64,000 nt of DNA from SXOA01 sp046153945 (lineage in GTDB: Bacteria; Planctomycetota; Planctomycetia; Pirellulales; Pirellulaceae). Positions 1 to 6,442 of the stretch are shown piece by piece. A program made the translations under genes and the position numbers. Within the stretch, counting starts at the first letter, position 1, and each line of letters starts with the position of its first letter. Under the pieces are notes generated by a model. It saw only the letters and a list, made by a program, of their open reading frames with translations. It was not told the origin of the DNA and did no database searches. The stretch is from the NCBI GenBank assembly GCA_046153945.1, contig JBJXFF010000090.1, forward strand, positions 1-64,000, given 5' to 3'.

Positions 1-273
1 CGGCTGGAAGACATCCGCAGCCTGGTCGCCGCCGTCCGCGAGATGGGTCAAAAGGGAATGACCGTCACCCGCTTCAAAGGTCTCGGCGAAATGAACGCCG
101 AAGAGCTCCGCGACACCACCCTCGACCCCGCCAACCGGACCCTCGTCAAAATCAGCATGCAAGACGCCGGCGCCGCCGACGACATGTTCCGCATCCTCAT
201 GGGAGAAAAAGTCGAACCCCGCCGCGAATTCATCGAGAAACACGCGCTGGAGGTGAGGAATTTGGATGTGTAA
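1..273 (+). CDS. gyrB: DNA gyrase subunit B, 3' end (partial)
   Basis: The reading frame is open from base 1 and ends at TAA 271-273, so only the last 90 residues are present. They contain the Toprim/C-terminal signature of GyrB/ParE (the stretch TRFKGLGEMN followed by LRDTTLDPANRTL), and the end of the protein contains MGEKVEPRREFIEKHA. GyrB is the ATPase subunit of the type II topoisomerase that introduces negative supercoils. ParE shares part of this motif, but the tail is typical of GyrB. The 5' part lies outside the window. The next genes are on the other strand, so this is the end of its transcription unit. Confidence 0.93.
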   Translation, partial: RLEDIRSLVAAVREMGQKGMTVTRFKGLGEMNAEELRDTTLDPANRTLVKISMQDAGAADDMFRILMGEKVEPRREFIEKHALEVRNLDV

Positions 274-276
274 CTT

Positions 277-300
277 GGGGTAGGCTTCCAGCCTGCCCAG
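277..300. repeat. Small palindromic repeat, family B, copy 1
   Basis: The sequence GGGTAGGCTTCCAGCCTGCCC lies between gyrB and the convergent 116-residue gene. The same unit recurs in reverse orientation at 3488-3508 and 63061-63085, always between genes. It has a short dyad (GGCTTCCAGCC) and may act as a small hairpin. Confidence 0.75.
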
Positions 301-316
301 AACACGAAAAGAACAT

Positions 317-667
317 TCAAAACACGTCCTCAGGGCAAAAGCAGGACGGCAACGCCCGGCGAACCGATTGAAGCCACTTTCCGCGGGCTCGAAACTCCGC
401 CTTCGATATTTGAGGGTCTGCCTGGAGGGACACGGACTCCACATACCAGATAGCCGCGATCAAATTCATTTGATTGGCAGGAACTTTTTCCAGCAACTGC
501 TGGCCTTTGGCGGCGCAGCGAAGTGCCGATGCGGCAGATTCAAGAACTTGCGAACAAAAATCACGGTCCTTGGCGAGAGGGTGCTTCCAGTGCCGCAGCA
601 TCAGTTCGACAAGCACTTCGGCCTCGAAGAGGCCAGTCATTCGCAGCGACTCTTTCGCGATAGACAT
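317..667 (-). CDS. Hypothetical helical protein, third gene of the methyltransferase/GIY-YIG cassette
   Basis: This is a 116-residue soluble protein that I do not recognise. It appears almost entirely alpha-helical, with no membrane segment, signal peptide or catalytic motif. Met10 would be an alternative start, at 640. It begins 26 bp downstream of the GIY-YIG nuclease gene on the same strand, so it probably belongs to the same transcript as the methyltransferase and nuclease. That placement suggests an accessory or regulatory subunit, but this is inference only. The general look recalls small four-helix-bundle proteins, without enough similarity to assign a family. Confidence 0.6.
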   Translation of the reverse strand: MSIAKESLRMTGLFEAEVLVELMLRHWKHPLAKDRDFCSQVLESAASALRCAAKGQQLLEKVPANQMNLIAAIWYVESVSLQADPQISKAEFRARGKWLQSVRRALPSCFCPEDVF

Positions 668-693
668 CTTGAAGCTCCGGTGAGTCAGACTTT

Positions 694-1449
694 CTAACGA
701 GTGACATTGAACAAAGGTGAGCGCGAGCGGATCAGTTCAGTTTCCAAGGCCCGCCGAACAATAGTCTTCGTATCGGCGTCGAGAACCTGGATTTCGACAT
801 GCACATCGTCGGTGCCATGTTCCCACATCCAGCGGGCGAGGCCCTTGTTGTCGGAATGGTCGAGGTGTTTCTTCAACCGCTTGAATAAGTTTTCCGCCTC
901 GCCGACATAGAGAGCAGCGGAGGTCATGTAGAAAATGTAAAGCCCTTGTTCAGTCGGGATTTTCGAGAGCTCGATCTCTTTGAGACGGTGGATCGCAACG
1001 GTGAGCGGCGGTGCTACCCGCGCCAGCAACTCGGGCTTAAGCCGACTGGCTTTGCGCAAATTGAAGGCGGCCCAGCGGTATTGGAGCGGTGAATACCCAG
1101 GAGCAATCCGCGCCGCGTAGGCGTCAAATTCGGCTGCAAGTTGCGGATCGCAAATAATCGAGTCTAGGCTTATCCCGTCCCGCCGCTCCAGAAAACGAAT
1201 CGCCATTTCGGCGGCAAATCGATAGTCTCCTTCATCCGCAAATGACGTTTTCTTGGAATTGCGCCCCCGCAAGTCTCCGGCTTTCCGCAGATTAAGTAAA
1301 CTGCGATTGAGAGTGGCCGCCGCGGCCGTCAAACCAAGGCGACCAGCTTCCGATAGGAAAGCGGAATTGAGGTCCGGATCAGCGTCAACGCGATCCGGTG
1401 AAAAGCCTTGGCATGTTGCATCCAGGGCTGCGATCAGCTTGGACTTCAT
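694..1449 (-). CDS. GIY-YIG nuclease with an N-terminal ADPDLN/CDPQLA module
   Basis: This 251-residue protein has two parts. Residues about 1-150 form a helical module with the landmarks ADPDLN and CDPQLAAEFD, then PLQYRWAAFNLRK. Residues 169-251 form a GIY-YIG domain: GLY at 169-171, YVG at 181-183, Arg191, Glu236 and Asn248, with the Glu-to-Asn spacing of 12 seen in UvrC-like domains. All classical active-site positions are therefore present, so metal-dependent DNA cleavage is likely. The ATG overlaps the TGA of the upstream methyltransferase gene (ATGA), which implies translational coupling. The same module plus a GIY-YIG-like domain forms the C-terminal half of that methyltransferase. 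A restriction or nicking role is inferred from this pairing; a repair nuclease is the alternative. Confidence 0.82.
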   Translation of the reverse strand: MKSKLIAALDATCQGFSPDRVDADPDLNSAFLSEAGRLGLTAAAATLNRSLLNLRKAGDLRGRNSKKTSFADEGDYRFAAEMAIRFLERRDGISLDSIICDPQLAAEFDAYAARIAPGYSPLQYRWAAFNLRKASRLKPELLARVAPPLTVAIHRLKEIELSKIPTEQGLYIFYMTSAALYVGEAENLFKRLKKHLDHSDNKGLARWMWEHGTDDVHVEIQVLDADTKTIVRRALETELIRSRSPLFNVTR

Positions 1450-3221
1450 ACCGCAGCAAGGTTTTCGGAGTTGAGAAGGGGACGGTAGCGGCCGACGAGG
1501 ATGCTCTGATAGGCGATCAGGTCGGTAAACCCAACTTCTGCCGTGAAAAGTTGAACGGAAAGATTGCTGGTATCACAGTGCGTCTGCCAAGCCTTTTTAG
1601 CGGGCGAGCTTCCGAACTGTGTTCGCAGCCTCCCTTTCAGGTTCAGCGCCTCGCCGAGATAAAGGCTTTGCTTGTCGTCGCGTCGTGTGACCAGGTAAAT
1701 GCCCGACTTTTCTGGCACCGTCTTCCATGCTGAGTTAAACGCCTGTAGTGGTTCGCCAAAATTATCGGAGAGATGGAGGGTTTTTCTGTCGCCGAGAAGC
1801 TTTGCTCTAGTTCGTGCGTCCTTCACGGTCTTGCGCAACTTGAGCGCAGCCCAGCGGTACTGCAATGGCTCAAAATTGGGTGCGAAACTGGCAGCAATCG
1901 AATCAAACTCGCTTGCCAGTTGCGGGTCGCAAAGAATCTCATCTAGGCTTTTGTGTCCCTTGTCGATCATTCTCTTCCAGGCAATCTCGCTGGCAAACAA
2001 AAACTCATCGCACACTTTCCAGTCGATATTTGTTTTCCGTGATGTGGGAATCTCAGCCAATTGGCCTCGTTTCCGCATATTGAACAGGTGGTGGTTCCAA
2101 ATTCGAGGCTCGCCGGGCAATCCTAGCAGGCGGCACTGTTCGCTAAGTGCGGTGTTCAAATCCGGGTCCGCAATTACTCGGTCGAGTGAATAACCATCAT
2201 TGACCTGCCGAAATGCCTCTAGAAGTCCCTTGTCGAACAGCGTTCGCGAACGATTGACTTCATGATCGGTTGGAACTTGCAGCGCGAGGGTCTCTGCCTT
2301 GCGGCGTTTTCGCTCTCCTGGAGCATCCGCCAGCGATTTGCCGTTGCGCGTCAGCGGCGCGCTGACGAGAGGCTCGGGGGCACCCTCTAAACGGTCCCCC
2401 ACGGCTACGCCGGCTAGGCGTGACGAGCTGCGGGTGACGTAATCTTCGGAAAGCTCAAAGCCGACGAAATTTCGCCCGAGTTTCTTCGAGACCACGAGCG
2501 TGGTGGCGCTGCCGGAAAACGGATCGAGCACGACTTCCCGCTCCTGCGAACAAACACGGATGATGCGGCCCAAGAGTTGTTCCGGCATCTGGCAGCCGTG
2601 GAAGCCGGCCCGTTCCTTGAAGGTGCCGGCGACGCGGGGGAAGTACCAGGTGTCTTCTTCGGCAGTGAAGCAATCCTGCAGGTCTTGCGGGCGGAGAATC
2701 CAGGTGTCGTCGGGGAGCCGGCCGTTGGGGTTGCCGCGGTTGTCGGCGTAGACGAGCTGCCTCGCGGAGTAGACGCGGTTGTCGAGGTCGTCCGCCCGGA
2801 ACGTGAACTTCTGGGGGTCCTTCACAAAATGGAACAGGTGCGTGTGCGAGCGGCTGAACTTCTGCTTGCAGTTGACGCCGAAGGTGTAATACCAGATGAC
2901 CCAGCTACGGCAGTGAAAGCCTGCTTCCTGGCTGGCGACCTTGAGTTCGGCGGCATAATCGTCACCGATTGCCAGCCAGAAAGTGCCATCGGGCTTGAGG
3001 ACGCGATGCACCGCGGCGATCCACTTCTTCGACCACTTCAGGTAATCGTCGCTTTCCTGGCGGTCATCGTAGACATCGTAGTCGTAGCCGATGTTGAACG
3101 GCGGGTCGGCAAAGGCCAGATCGACACATCCATCAGGCAAGCCCTTCATACCCGCCAGGCAGTCACCGTGATGCACCTTGTTGAGCTTGGCGGAAGGAAA
3201 AGGTGTGTTGGCCATAAACAT
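1446..3221 (-). CDS. Beta-class DNA methyltransferase fused to a GIY-YIG-like domain
   Basis: The protein has 591 residues from the ATG at 3221; ATG 3215 is equally possible, while an in-frame extension to 3335 looks non-coding. The methyltransferase domain (about 13-265) has motif IV DPPF at 39-42 before the AdoMet motif DPFSGSATT at 233-241, with HGCQMPEQLL just upstream. This order defines the beta class of amino-methyltransferases (N6-adenine or N4-cytosine). The AdoMet motif has Ala where Gly is usual (SGSGTT). A helical module (about 300-470) carries ADPDLN, CDPQLASEFD and PLQYRWAALKLRK. The C-terminus (506-591) is a GIY-YIG fold: GIY 507-509, YLG 521-523, Arg531, Asn584, but Gln572 at the catalytic Glu position. 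It overlaps the downstream nuclease gene by 4 nt. Target sequence unknown. Confidence 0.88.
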   Translation of the reverse strand: MFMANTPFPSAKLNKVHHGDCLAGMKGLPDGCVDLAFADPPFNIGYDYDVYDDRQESDDYLKWSKKWIAAVHRVLKPDGTFWLAIGDDYAAELKVASQEAGFHCRSWVIWYYTFGVNCKQKFSRSHTHLFHFVKDPQKFTFRADDLDNRVYSARQLVYADNRGNPNGRLPDDTWILRPQDLQDCFTAEEDTWYFPRVAGTFKERAGFHGCQMPEQLLGRIIRVCSQEREVVLDPFSGSATTLVVSKKLGRNFVGFELSEDYVTRSSSRLAGVAVGDRLEGAPEPLVSAPLTRNGKSLADAPGERKRRKAETLALQVPTDHEVNRSRTLFDKGLLEAFRQVNDGYSLDRVIADPDLNTALSEQCRLLGLPGEPRIWNHHLFNMRKRGQLAEIPTSRKTNIDWKVCDEFLFASEIAWKRMIDKGHKSLDEILCDPQLASEFDSIAASFAPNFEPLQYRWAALKLRKTVKDARTRAKLLGDRKTLHLSDNFGEPLQAFNSAWKTVPEKSGIYLVTRRDDKQSLYLGEALNLKGRLRTQFGSSPAKKAWQTHCDTSNLSVQLFTAEVGFTDLIAYQSILVGRYRPLLNSENLAAV

Positions 3222-3487
3222 GTTTTCGCCTGTGAGGAGTCCATTCTCGCCCGATTTTAGCGCCCTTACCCAAATTCGCAAGCCATGGCGCAAATTTGTA
3301 TATATGAGTATATCGAAAATCAAGGCAGGGCGCAATAGGAAGGGGGCGAAATATTTGGCGGACAGATTTTGGGTTTCTCTGCTGCTCTGTGCCTTAGTGC
3401 CTCCGTGTGAGATACCTCTTGGTTTCGCTGCGCGACTTTAGAAAGAATGGCTCACACAGGGGCACGGAGGCACAGAGGGTTTACCGA

Positions 3488-3508
3488 GCAGGCTGGAAGC
3501 CTACCCCA
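3488..3508. repeat. Small palindromic repeat, family B, copy 2
   Basis: GCAGGCTGGAAGCCTACCCC is the reverse complement of the unit at 277-300. It lies just beyond the 3' end of the small membrane protein gene, in the 294-bp gap before the methyltransferase gene. Confidence 0.72.
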
Positions 3509-3515
3509 CGAGGGT

Positions 3516-3758
3516 TCAGGTGTCCCAGAGTCTGGCGTACGATTCGAGGATGACGCTGATCCAATCGGAACTGTTGGCTGCGACGGAAAGGGGGTAATAG
3601 ACGATTTCAAAGACCCCTTCCGAGAGGTAGCCGCGGGACATGAGGGCGACGGCGGGGCCGCAACTGAAGACGTAGAGGGCGGGGAGAAAAAACAGCACCA
3701 CCACCAGGAGGATGGCAACTCCGGCTCCGCCACGGCCTGGCTCGCGGTCGTCTCGCAT
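3516..3758 (-). CDS. Small single-pass membrane protein
   Basis: This 80-residue protein has a charged N-terminus (about 12 residues), one membrane segment around residues 13-38 (GVAILLVVVLFFLPALYVFS) and a C-terminal tail. The pattern of an LPALY-type helix followed by GPA and a YYPL motif resembles short hypothetical proteins I associate with planctomycetes; no function is known. It has an ATG start and a TGA stop. It lies downstream of the anti-sigma factor gene, separated from it by an inverted repeat. Confidence 0.6.
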   Translation of the reverse strand: MRDDREPGRGGAGVAILLVVVLFFLPALYVFSCGPAVALMSRGYLSEGVFEIVYYPLSVAANSSDWISVILESYARLWDT

Positions 3759-3780
3759 GAGGCCATTTTAGCGAGGTTAG

Positions 3781-3864
3781 ACACCAGCCTGAAGCGCCAG
3801 TTAAGGAAAGCGCTACATCGCCAAAGACAGAATACTGTCCTTCGCTGGCACTTCAGGCTGGTGT
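3781..3864. repeat. Long inverted repeat downstream of the anti-sigma gene
   Basis: ACACCAGCCTGAAGCGCCAG (3781-3800) pairs with CTGGCACTTCAGGCTGGTGT (3845-3864) with one mismatch in 20. The repeat starts 5 bp beyond the anti-sigma stop. It lacks a T-tract, so it is more likely a dispersed REP-like palindrome than a simple intrinsic terminator. Confidence 0.8.
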
Positions 3865-3869
3865 CGGGC

Positions 3870-4874
3870 CTACTCCACCACTTCCACCACAATCAGCACG
3901 CGGGCGGATTTTTTGGCGGGGACCTTCGCGCCCGGCTTGATGGCCGAGGTCGCTGCCGGGGCCAGCTTGAAGCCTTGCGGGGGCATGTGCTGGAAGTAGC
4001 CGCCGGTGGGGACTTTGGTTTCCACGCCCGCACTGCCGGCTTCCCCTTCGGGCTTCGCAGCCATGCTCGGTCCCTTGCCGATGGAGGCGATGAGCGATTC
4101 GGGGGCGAAGGCGGCTTTGGCAATGGAATTCTTTTCGAGAACGCTGAGGGCTTTTTCGAGGTCCTCGGCGTTCGCTTCCAGGAAGAGCACGTCAGCCGCA
4201 CCGCGATTGCCGGCGGAGGCGATTTGCGATTTGACTTGTTCCTTGTAGGCGAGCCCAGTCTGCCGGGCCGCCTCGTTGGATACGTCGGCTGTGGCCAATT
4301 GAATGCCGTGGGCCTTGAGGGCTTCGTCGAGCATGCGGCCGCGGATGGCGTCCTTGGTCAGCTTGACGCGGACGACGACGGCTTCGTTTTCCTGGGTGCT
4401 GGAAAGAGTGCGGACGAACTCGCTGACGACGGGCACTTCGACAATCGGCTGCTTGACGGTTTCACCGCCGGTCTCGTTCCCCTCGACCTTGGCCACGTTG
4501 TCAGTCGCTCCACCATTCCAGTTGTAAACCACTATCGCCACGCTGGCGGCAACGACAGCAACTCCCCCGGCGACAGAAAGCAGCCATTTCCGCCGTGTGC
4601 CTGAGGCCGCAGCCGGCCGCAGACTTGGACGGACATCGCGGGCAACTTCCTTCGCGGCCTTCTGAGCAGCCACGGTCACCCGGTCGGCAAAGTCATTCCC
4701 CAGCGTGTAATGCGGCAGCGACTGCAGGCTCTCGCGGAGCGAAGTCAATTCCGCCAGCACTTGTTGATGGCTGCTGCTGGTCTTCAGCAGAGAGTCCATC
4801 TCGGCCCGCTCGCCCGGCGAAAGTTCACCGTCAAGGTAAGCACTGATTCGTTCGTCGTGCAGTTCCTGGCTCAT
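3870..4874 (-). CDS. Membrane-bound anti-sigma factor
   Basis: This 334-residue single-pass protein starts with the anti-sigma N-terminal pattern ISAYLDGELSPGERAEMDSLL (residues 10-30), has one membrane helix at about 96-118 and a large C-terminal domain presumably outside the cytoplasmic membrane. No HxxxCxxC zinc motif is present in the N-terminal domain, so it would be a zinc-less (RseA-like) anti-sigma domain. It follows the ECF sigma gene by 70 bp on the same strand, the usual arrangement for a sigma/anti-sigma pair. The expected role is to hold the sigma factor inactive until envelope stress triggers proteolysis. The long C-terminal region is not recognised. Confidence 0.82.
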   Translation of the reverse strand: MSQELHDERISAYLDGELSPGERAEMDSLLKTSSSHQQVLAELTSLRESLQSLPHYTLGNDFADRVTVAAQKAAKEVARDVRPSLRPAAASGTRRKWLLSVAGGVAVVAASVAIVVYNWNGGATDNVAKVEGNETGGETVKQPIVEVPVVSEFVRTLSSTQENEAVVVRVKLTKDAIRGRMLDEALKAHGIQLATADVSNEAARQTGLAYKEQVKSQIASAGNRGAADVLFLEANAEDLEKALSVLEKNSIAKAAFAPESLIASIGKGPSMAAKPEGEAGSAGVETKVPTGGYFQHMPPQGFKLAPAATSAIKPGAKVPAKKSARVLIVVEVVE

Positions 4875-4912
4875 GGCATCACACAGTTTGAGAATATAGC
4901 GACATCGTTCAG

Positions 4913-4942
4913 GCGTGCATTCCGCTTCGCTTCATGCACCCT
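4913..4942. repeat. Dyad GTGCAT...ATGCAC between sigma and anti-sigma genes
   Basis: GTGCATtCCGCTTCGCTTCATGCAC forms a hairpin with a GC-rich loop in the 70-bp gap between the sigma and anti-sigma genes. It could lower expression of the downstream gene or stabilise transcript ends. It resembles dispersed GGGTGCA-type palindromes in other bacteria. Confidence 0.6.
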
Positions 4943-4944
4943 AC

Positions 4945-5535
4945 TTATTCCATCGGCTCGTCGAGCACTCCGGTTAATTGTTCTTTTAGTTGCAAACGGG
5001 CTCGGTGCAACCGGCTGCGAACGGTTCCCACGGGAAGATCGAGAATCTCTGCGATCTCCTCGTAGTCGCAACCTTCCATCTCCCGGAGCACCAGGATGGC
5101 CCGATGCTCCTCGGAGAGCTCCCCAAGTGCTCGCCGAATCAGTTCCGCTCGTTCTTCCCGCATCAGGCGGTCATGCGGCCGCTCCCCGCGGTCCGCCGGT
5201 TCATCGCCCACTGCGTCTTTCGCTTGTTCGATCGAGGACTCTACTCGCTTCCTTCGCTTCCGGCTAATGGCCGTGTTGAAGGCAATGCGGTAGAGCCAGG
5301 TATAGAACGAGCTTTGCCGCTCGAAGGAAGCCAGTTTCAGAAAGGCCTGGATGAAGGCCTCCTGAGCCACGTCTTCCGCTTCGTCGCGGGAACTCGCGAT
5401 ATGCACCAGGGCGGTGAACAACCGATCCTGATACCGGCGAACCAACACGCTATATGCGGCCGAATCGCCCGACAGGACGAGGTCAATCAACCTGGCGTCG
5501 TCCTGCTCCACAAGTTCACCGCTTTGACGCGACAC
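4945..5535 (-). CDS. ECF RNA polymerase sigma factor, RpoE-like
   Basis: This 196-residue protein has region 2 (YQDRLF through DEAEDVAQEAF and YTWLYRIAFNTA, about residues 30-95) and region 4 (LGELSEEHRAILVLREMEG and a helix-turn-helix IAEILDLPVGTVRSRLHRAR, about 135-185). It should direct RNA polymerase to envelope-stress promoters under control of the anti-sigma factor encoded downstream. The longest frame begins at GTG 5535. A second GTG at 5511 must be considered because a strong ECF-type promoter (5523-5551) would put the transcript start near 5516, inside the longer frame. Confidence 0.92.
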   Translation of the reverse strand: MSRQSGELVEQDDARLIDLVLSGDSAAYSVLVRRYQDRLFTALVHIASSRDEAEDVAQEAFIQAFLKLASFERQSSFYTWLYRIAFNTAISRKRRKRVESSIEQAKDAVGDEPADRGERPHDRLMREERAELIRRALGELSEEHRAILVLREMEGCDYEEIAEILDLPVGTVRSRLHRARLQLKEQLTGVLDEPME

Positions 5536-5551
5536 TTAGTATGAAAGTTCC
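5523..5551 (-). promoter_or_regulatory. Candidate ECF-type autoregulatory promoter of the sigma gene
   Basis: On the minus strand, GGAACTT (5551-5545) is followed after exactly 16 bases by GTCAAA (5528-5523). This matches the classical RpoE -35/-10 pattern, and many ECF sigma genes are autoregulated. The predicted transcript start is near 5516, which would favour the internal GTG at 5511 as the translation start. Chance occurrence cannot be excluded. Confidence 0.5.
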
Positions 5552-5842
5552 CTTAAACCCTAACCGCCGGCTGGGAATTGTGCGGCGGCTCCCCCTTGTT
5601 TTTCCATCCTGAACGGCTTGCTAGCTGGCGTCAAGTATAAGGGGGGCAAGCAGTTACGATGATACGCATGATTGGGACGGAAGGTTCACTTTTTCGCTAC
5701 GAACGCCTCTCGACCAGAGTGGTTATGGCCACTGCGGAGTCAAGTCCCAGATTCCCCTTCCTTTTGTGTCAGAATGGGCTCTCGGCTGTGTTTAACCTAC
5801 TAAGAGTTCGGGTTCTACGATACCGATTGGTTCAATAACAAC
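5536..5842. other. Divergent intergenic region between two ECF sigma genes
   Basis: This is 307 bp with no convincing gene. It must hold the promoters of both flanking sigma genes. The minus-strand side overlaps the GGAACTT element. On the plus side TTTAAC (5791-5796) and TACGAT (5816-5821) with a 19-bp spacer form only a weak candidate promoter. Nothing else is recognised. Confidence 0.5.
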
Positions 5843-6442
5843 GTGACAGAGTTTCCGGAAACTCGTGATAGCCTGCTGGTGCAGGTCCGCTCCCCCGCAA
5901 ATCGCGAGGCCTGGGAAGAGTTTGCGTCGCTGTACCGGCCGGTGATCTTTCGCCTGGCTCGTCAGCGCGGTCTGCAGGACGCGGATGCTCAGGATTTGGC
6001 GCAGCAGGTTTTGATGGCGGTGGCAGCGGCCATTGGCGATTGGGAGAAGTCCCATGAAGAAGTCCGGTTTCGCCACTGGCTCCGGCGCGTTGCCCGCAAC
6101 GCCATTGTGAATGCCCTCTCGCGACAGCCGCGGGACCGGGGGGCCGGCGGCTCGTCGGTGCAGGAGCTGTTGAGCGAGCAGCCGGAAGTGGATGAGGAAT
6201 CGACGGCGCTGATCGAACTGGAGTATCGACGGGAACTATACCTCCGAGCAGCCAGGATGGTGCGCGGCGATGTGGAGGCGGAAACCTGGCGGGCGTTTGA
6301 AATGACGGTCATTGAGAATCGAACCATCGACGAAGCGGCGGCTGAGCTTGATAAGCCGGTCGGCACGATTTACGCCGCCCGCAGCCGCATCATGCGGCGG
6401 CTGCGGGAAGCAGTGCGAGAATTGGAGAAAGCGGAATCATGA
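5843..6442 (+). CDS. ECF sigma factor coupled to a Ser/Thr kinase
   Basis: This 199-residue sigma-70 family protein starts at GTG. Region 2 spans about residues 20-90 (WEEFASLYRPVIFRLARQRG, then DAQDLAQQVLM and FRHWLRRVARNAIVNAL). Region 4 spans about 140-190 (IDEAAAELDKPVGTIYAARS). Its stop overlaps the start of the following kinase gene (ATGA, 6439-6442), so the two proteins are probably made in fixed ratio. In planctomycetes ECF factors linked to kinases are thought to be regulated by phosphorylation or by a zinc-finger segment in the kinase rather than by a separate anti-sigma factor. That link is inferred here from gene order. Confidence 0.9.
   Translation: MTEFPETRDSLLVQVRSPANREAWEEFASLYRPVIFRLARQRGLQDADAQDLAQQVLMAVAAAIGDWEKSHEEVRFRHWLRRVARNAIVNALSRQPRDRGAGGSSVQELLSEQPEVDEESTALIELEYRRELYLRAARMVRGDVEAETWRAFEMTVIENRTIDEAAAELDKPVGTIYAARSRIMRRLREAVRELEKAES

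Noticed and set aside
3222..3335. N-terminal extension of the methyltransferase
   Set aside because: The extra residues show no family similarity and the DNA there is AT-rich and promoter-like.
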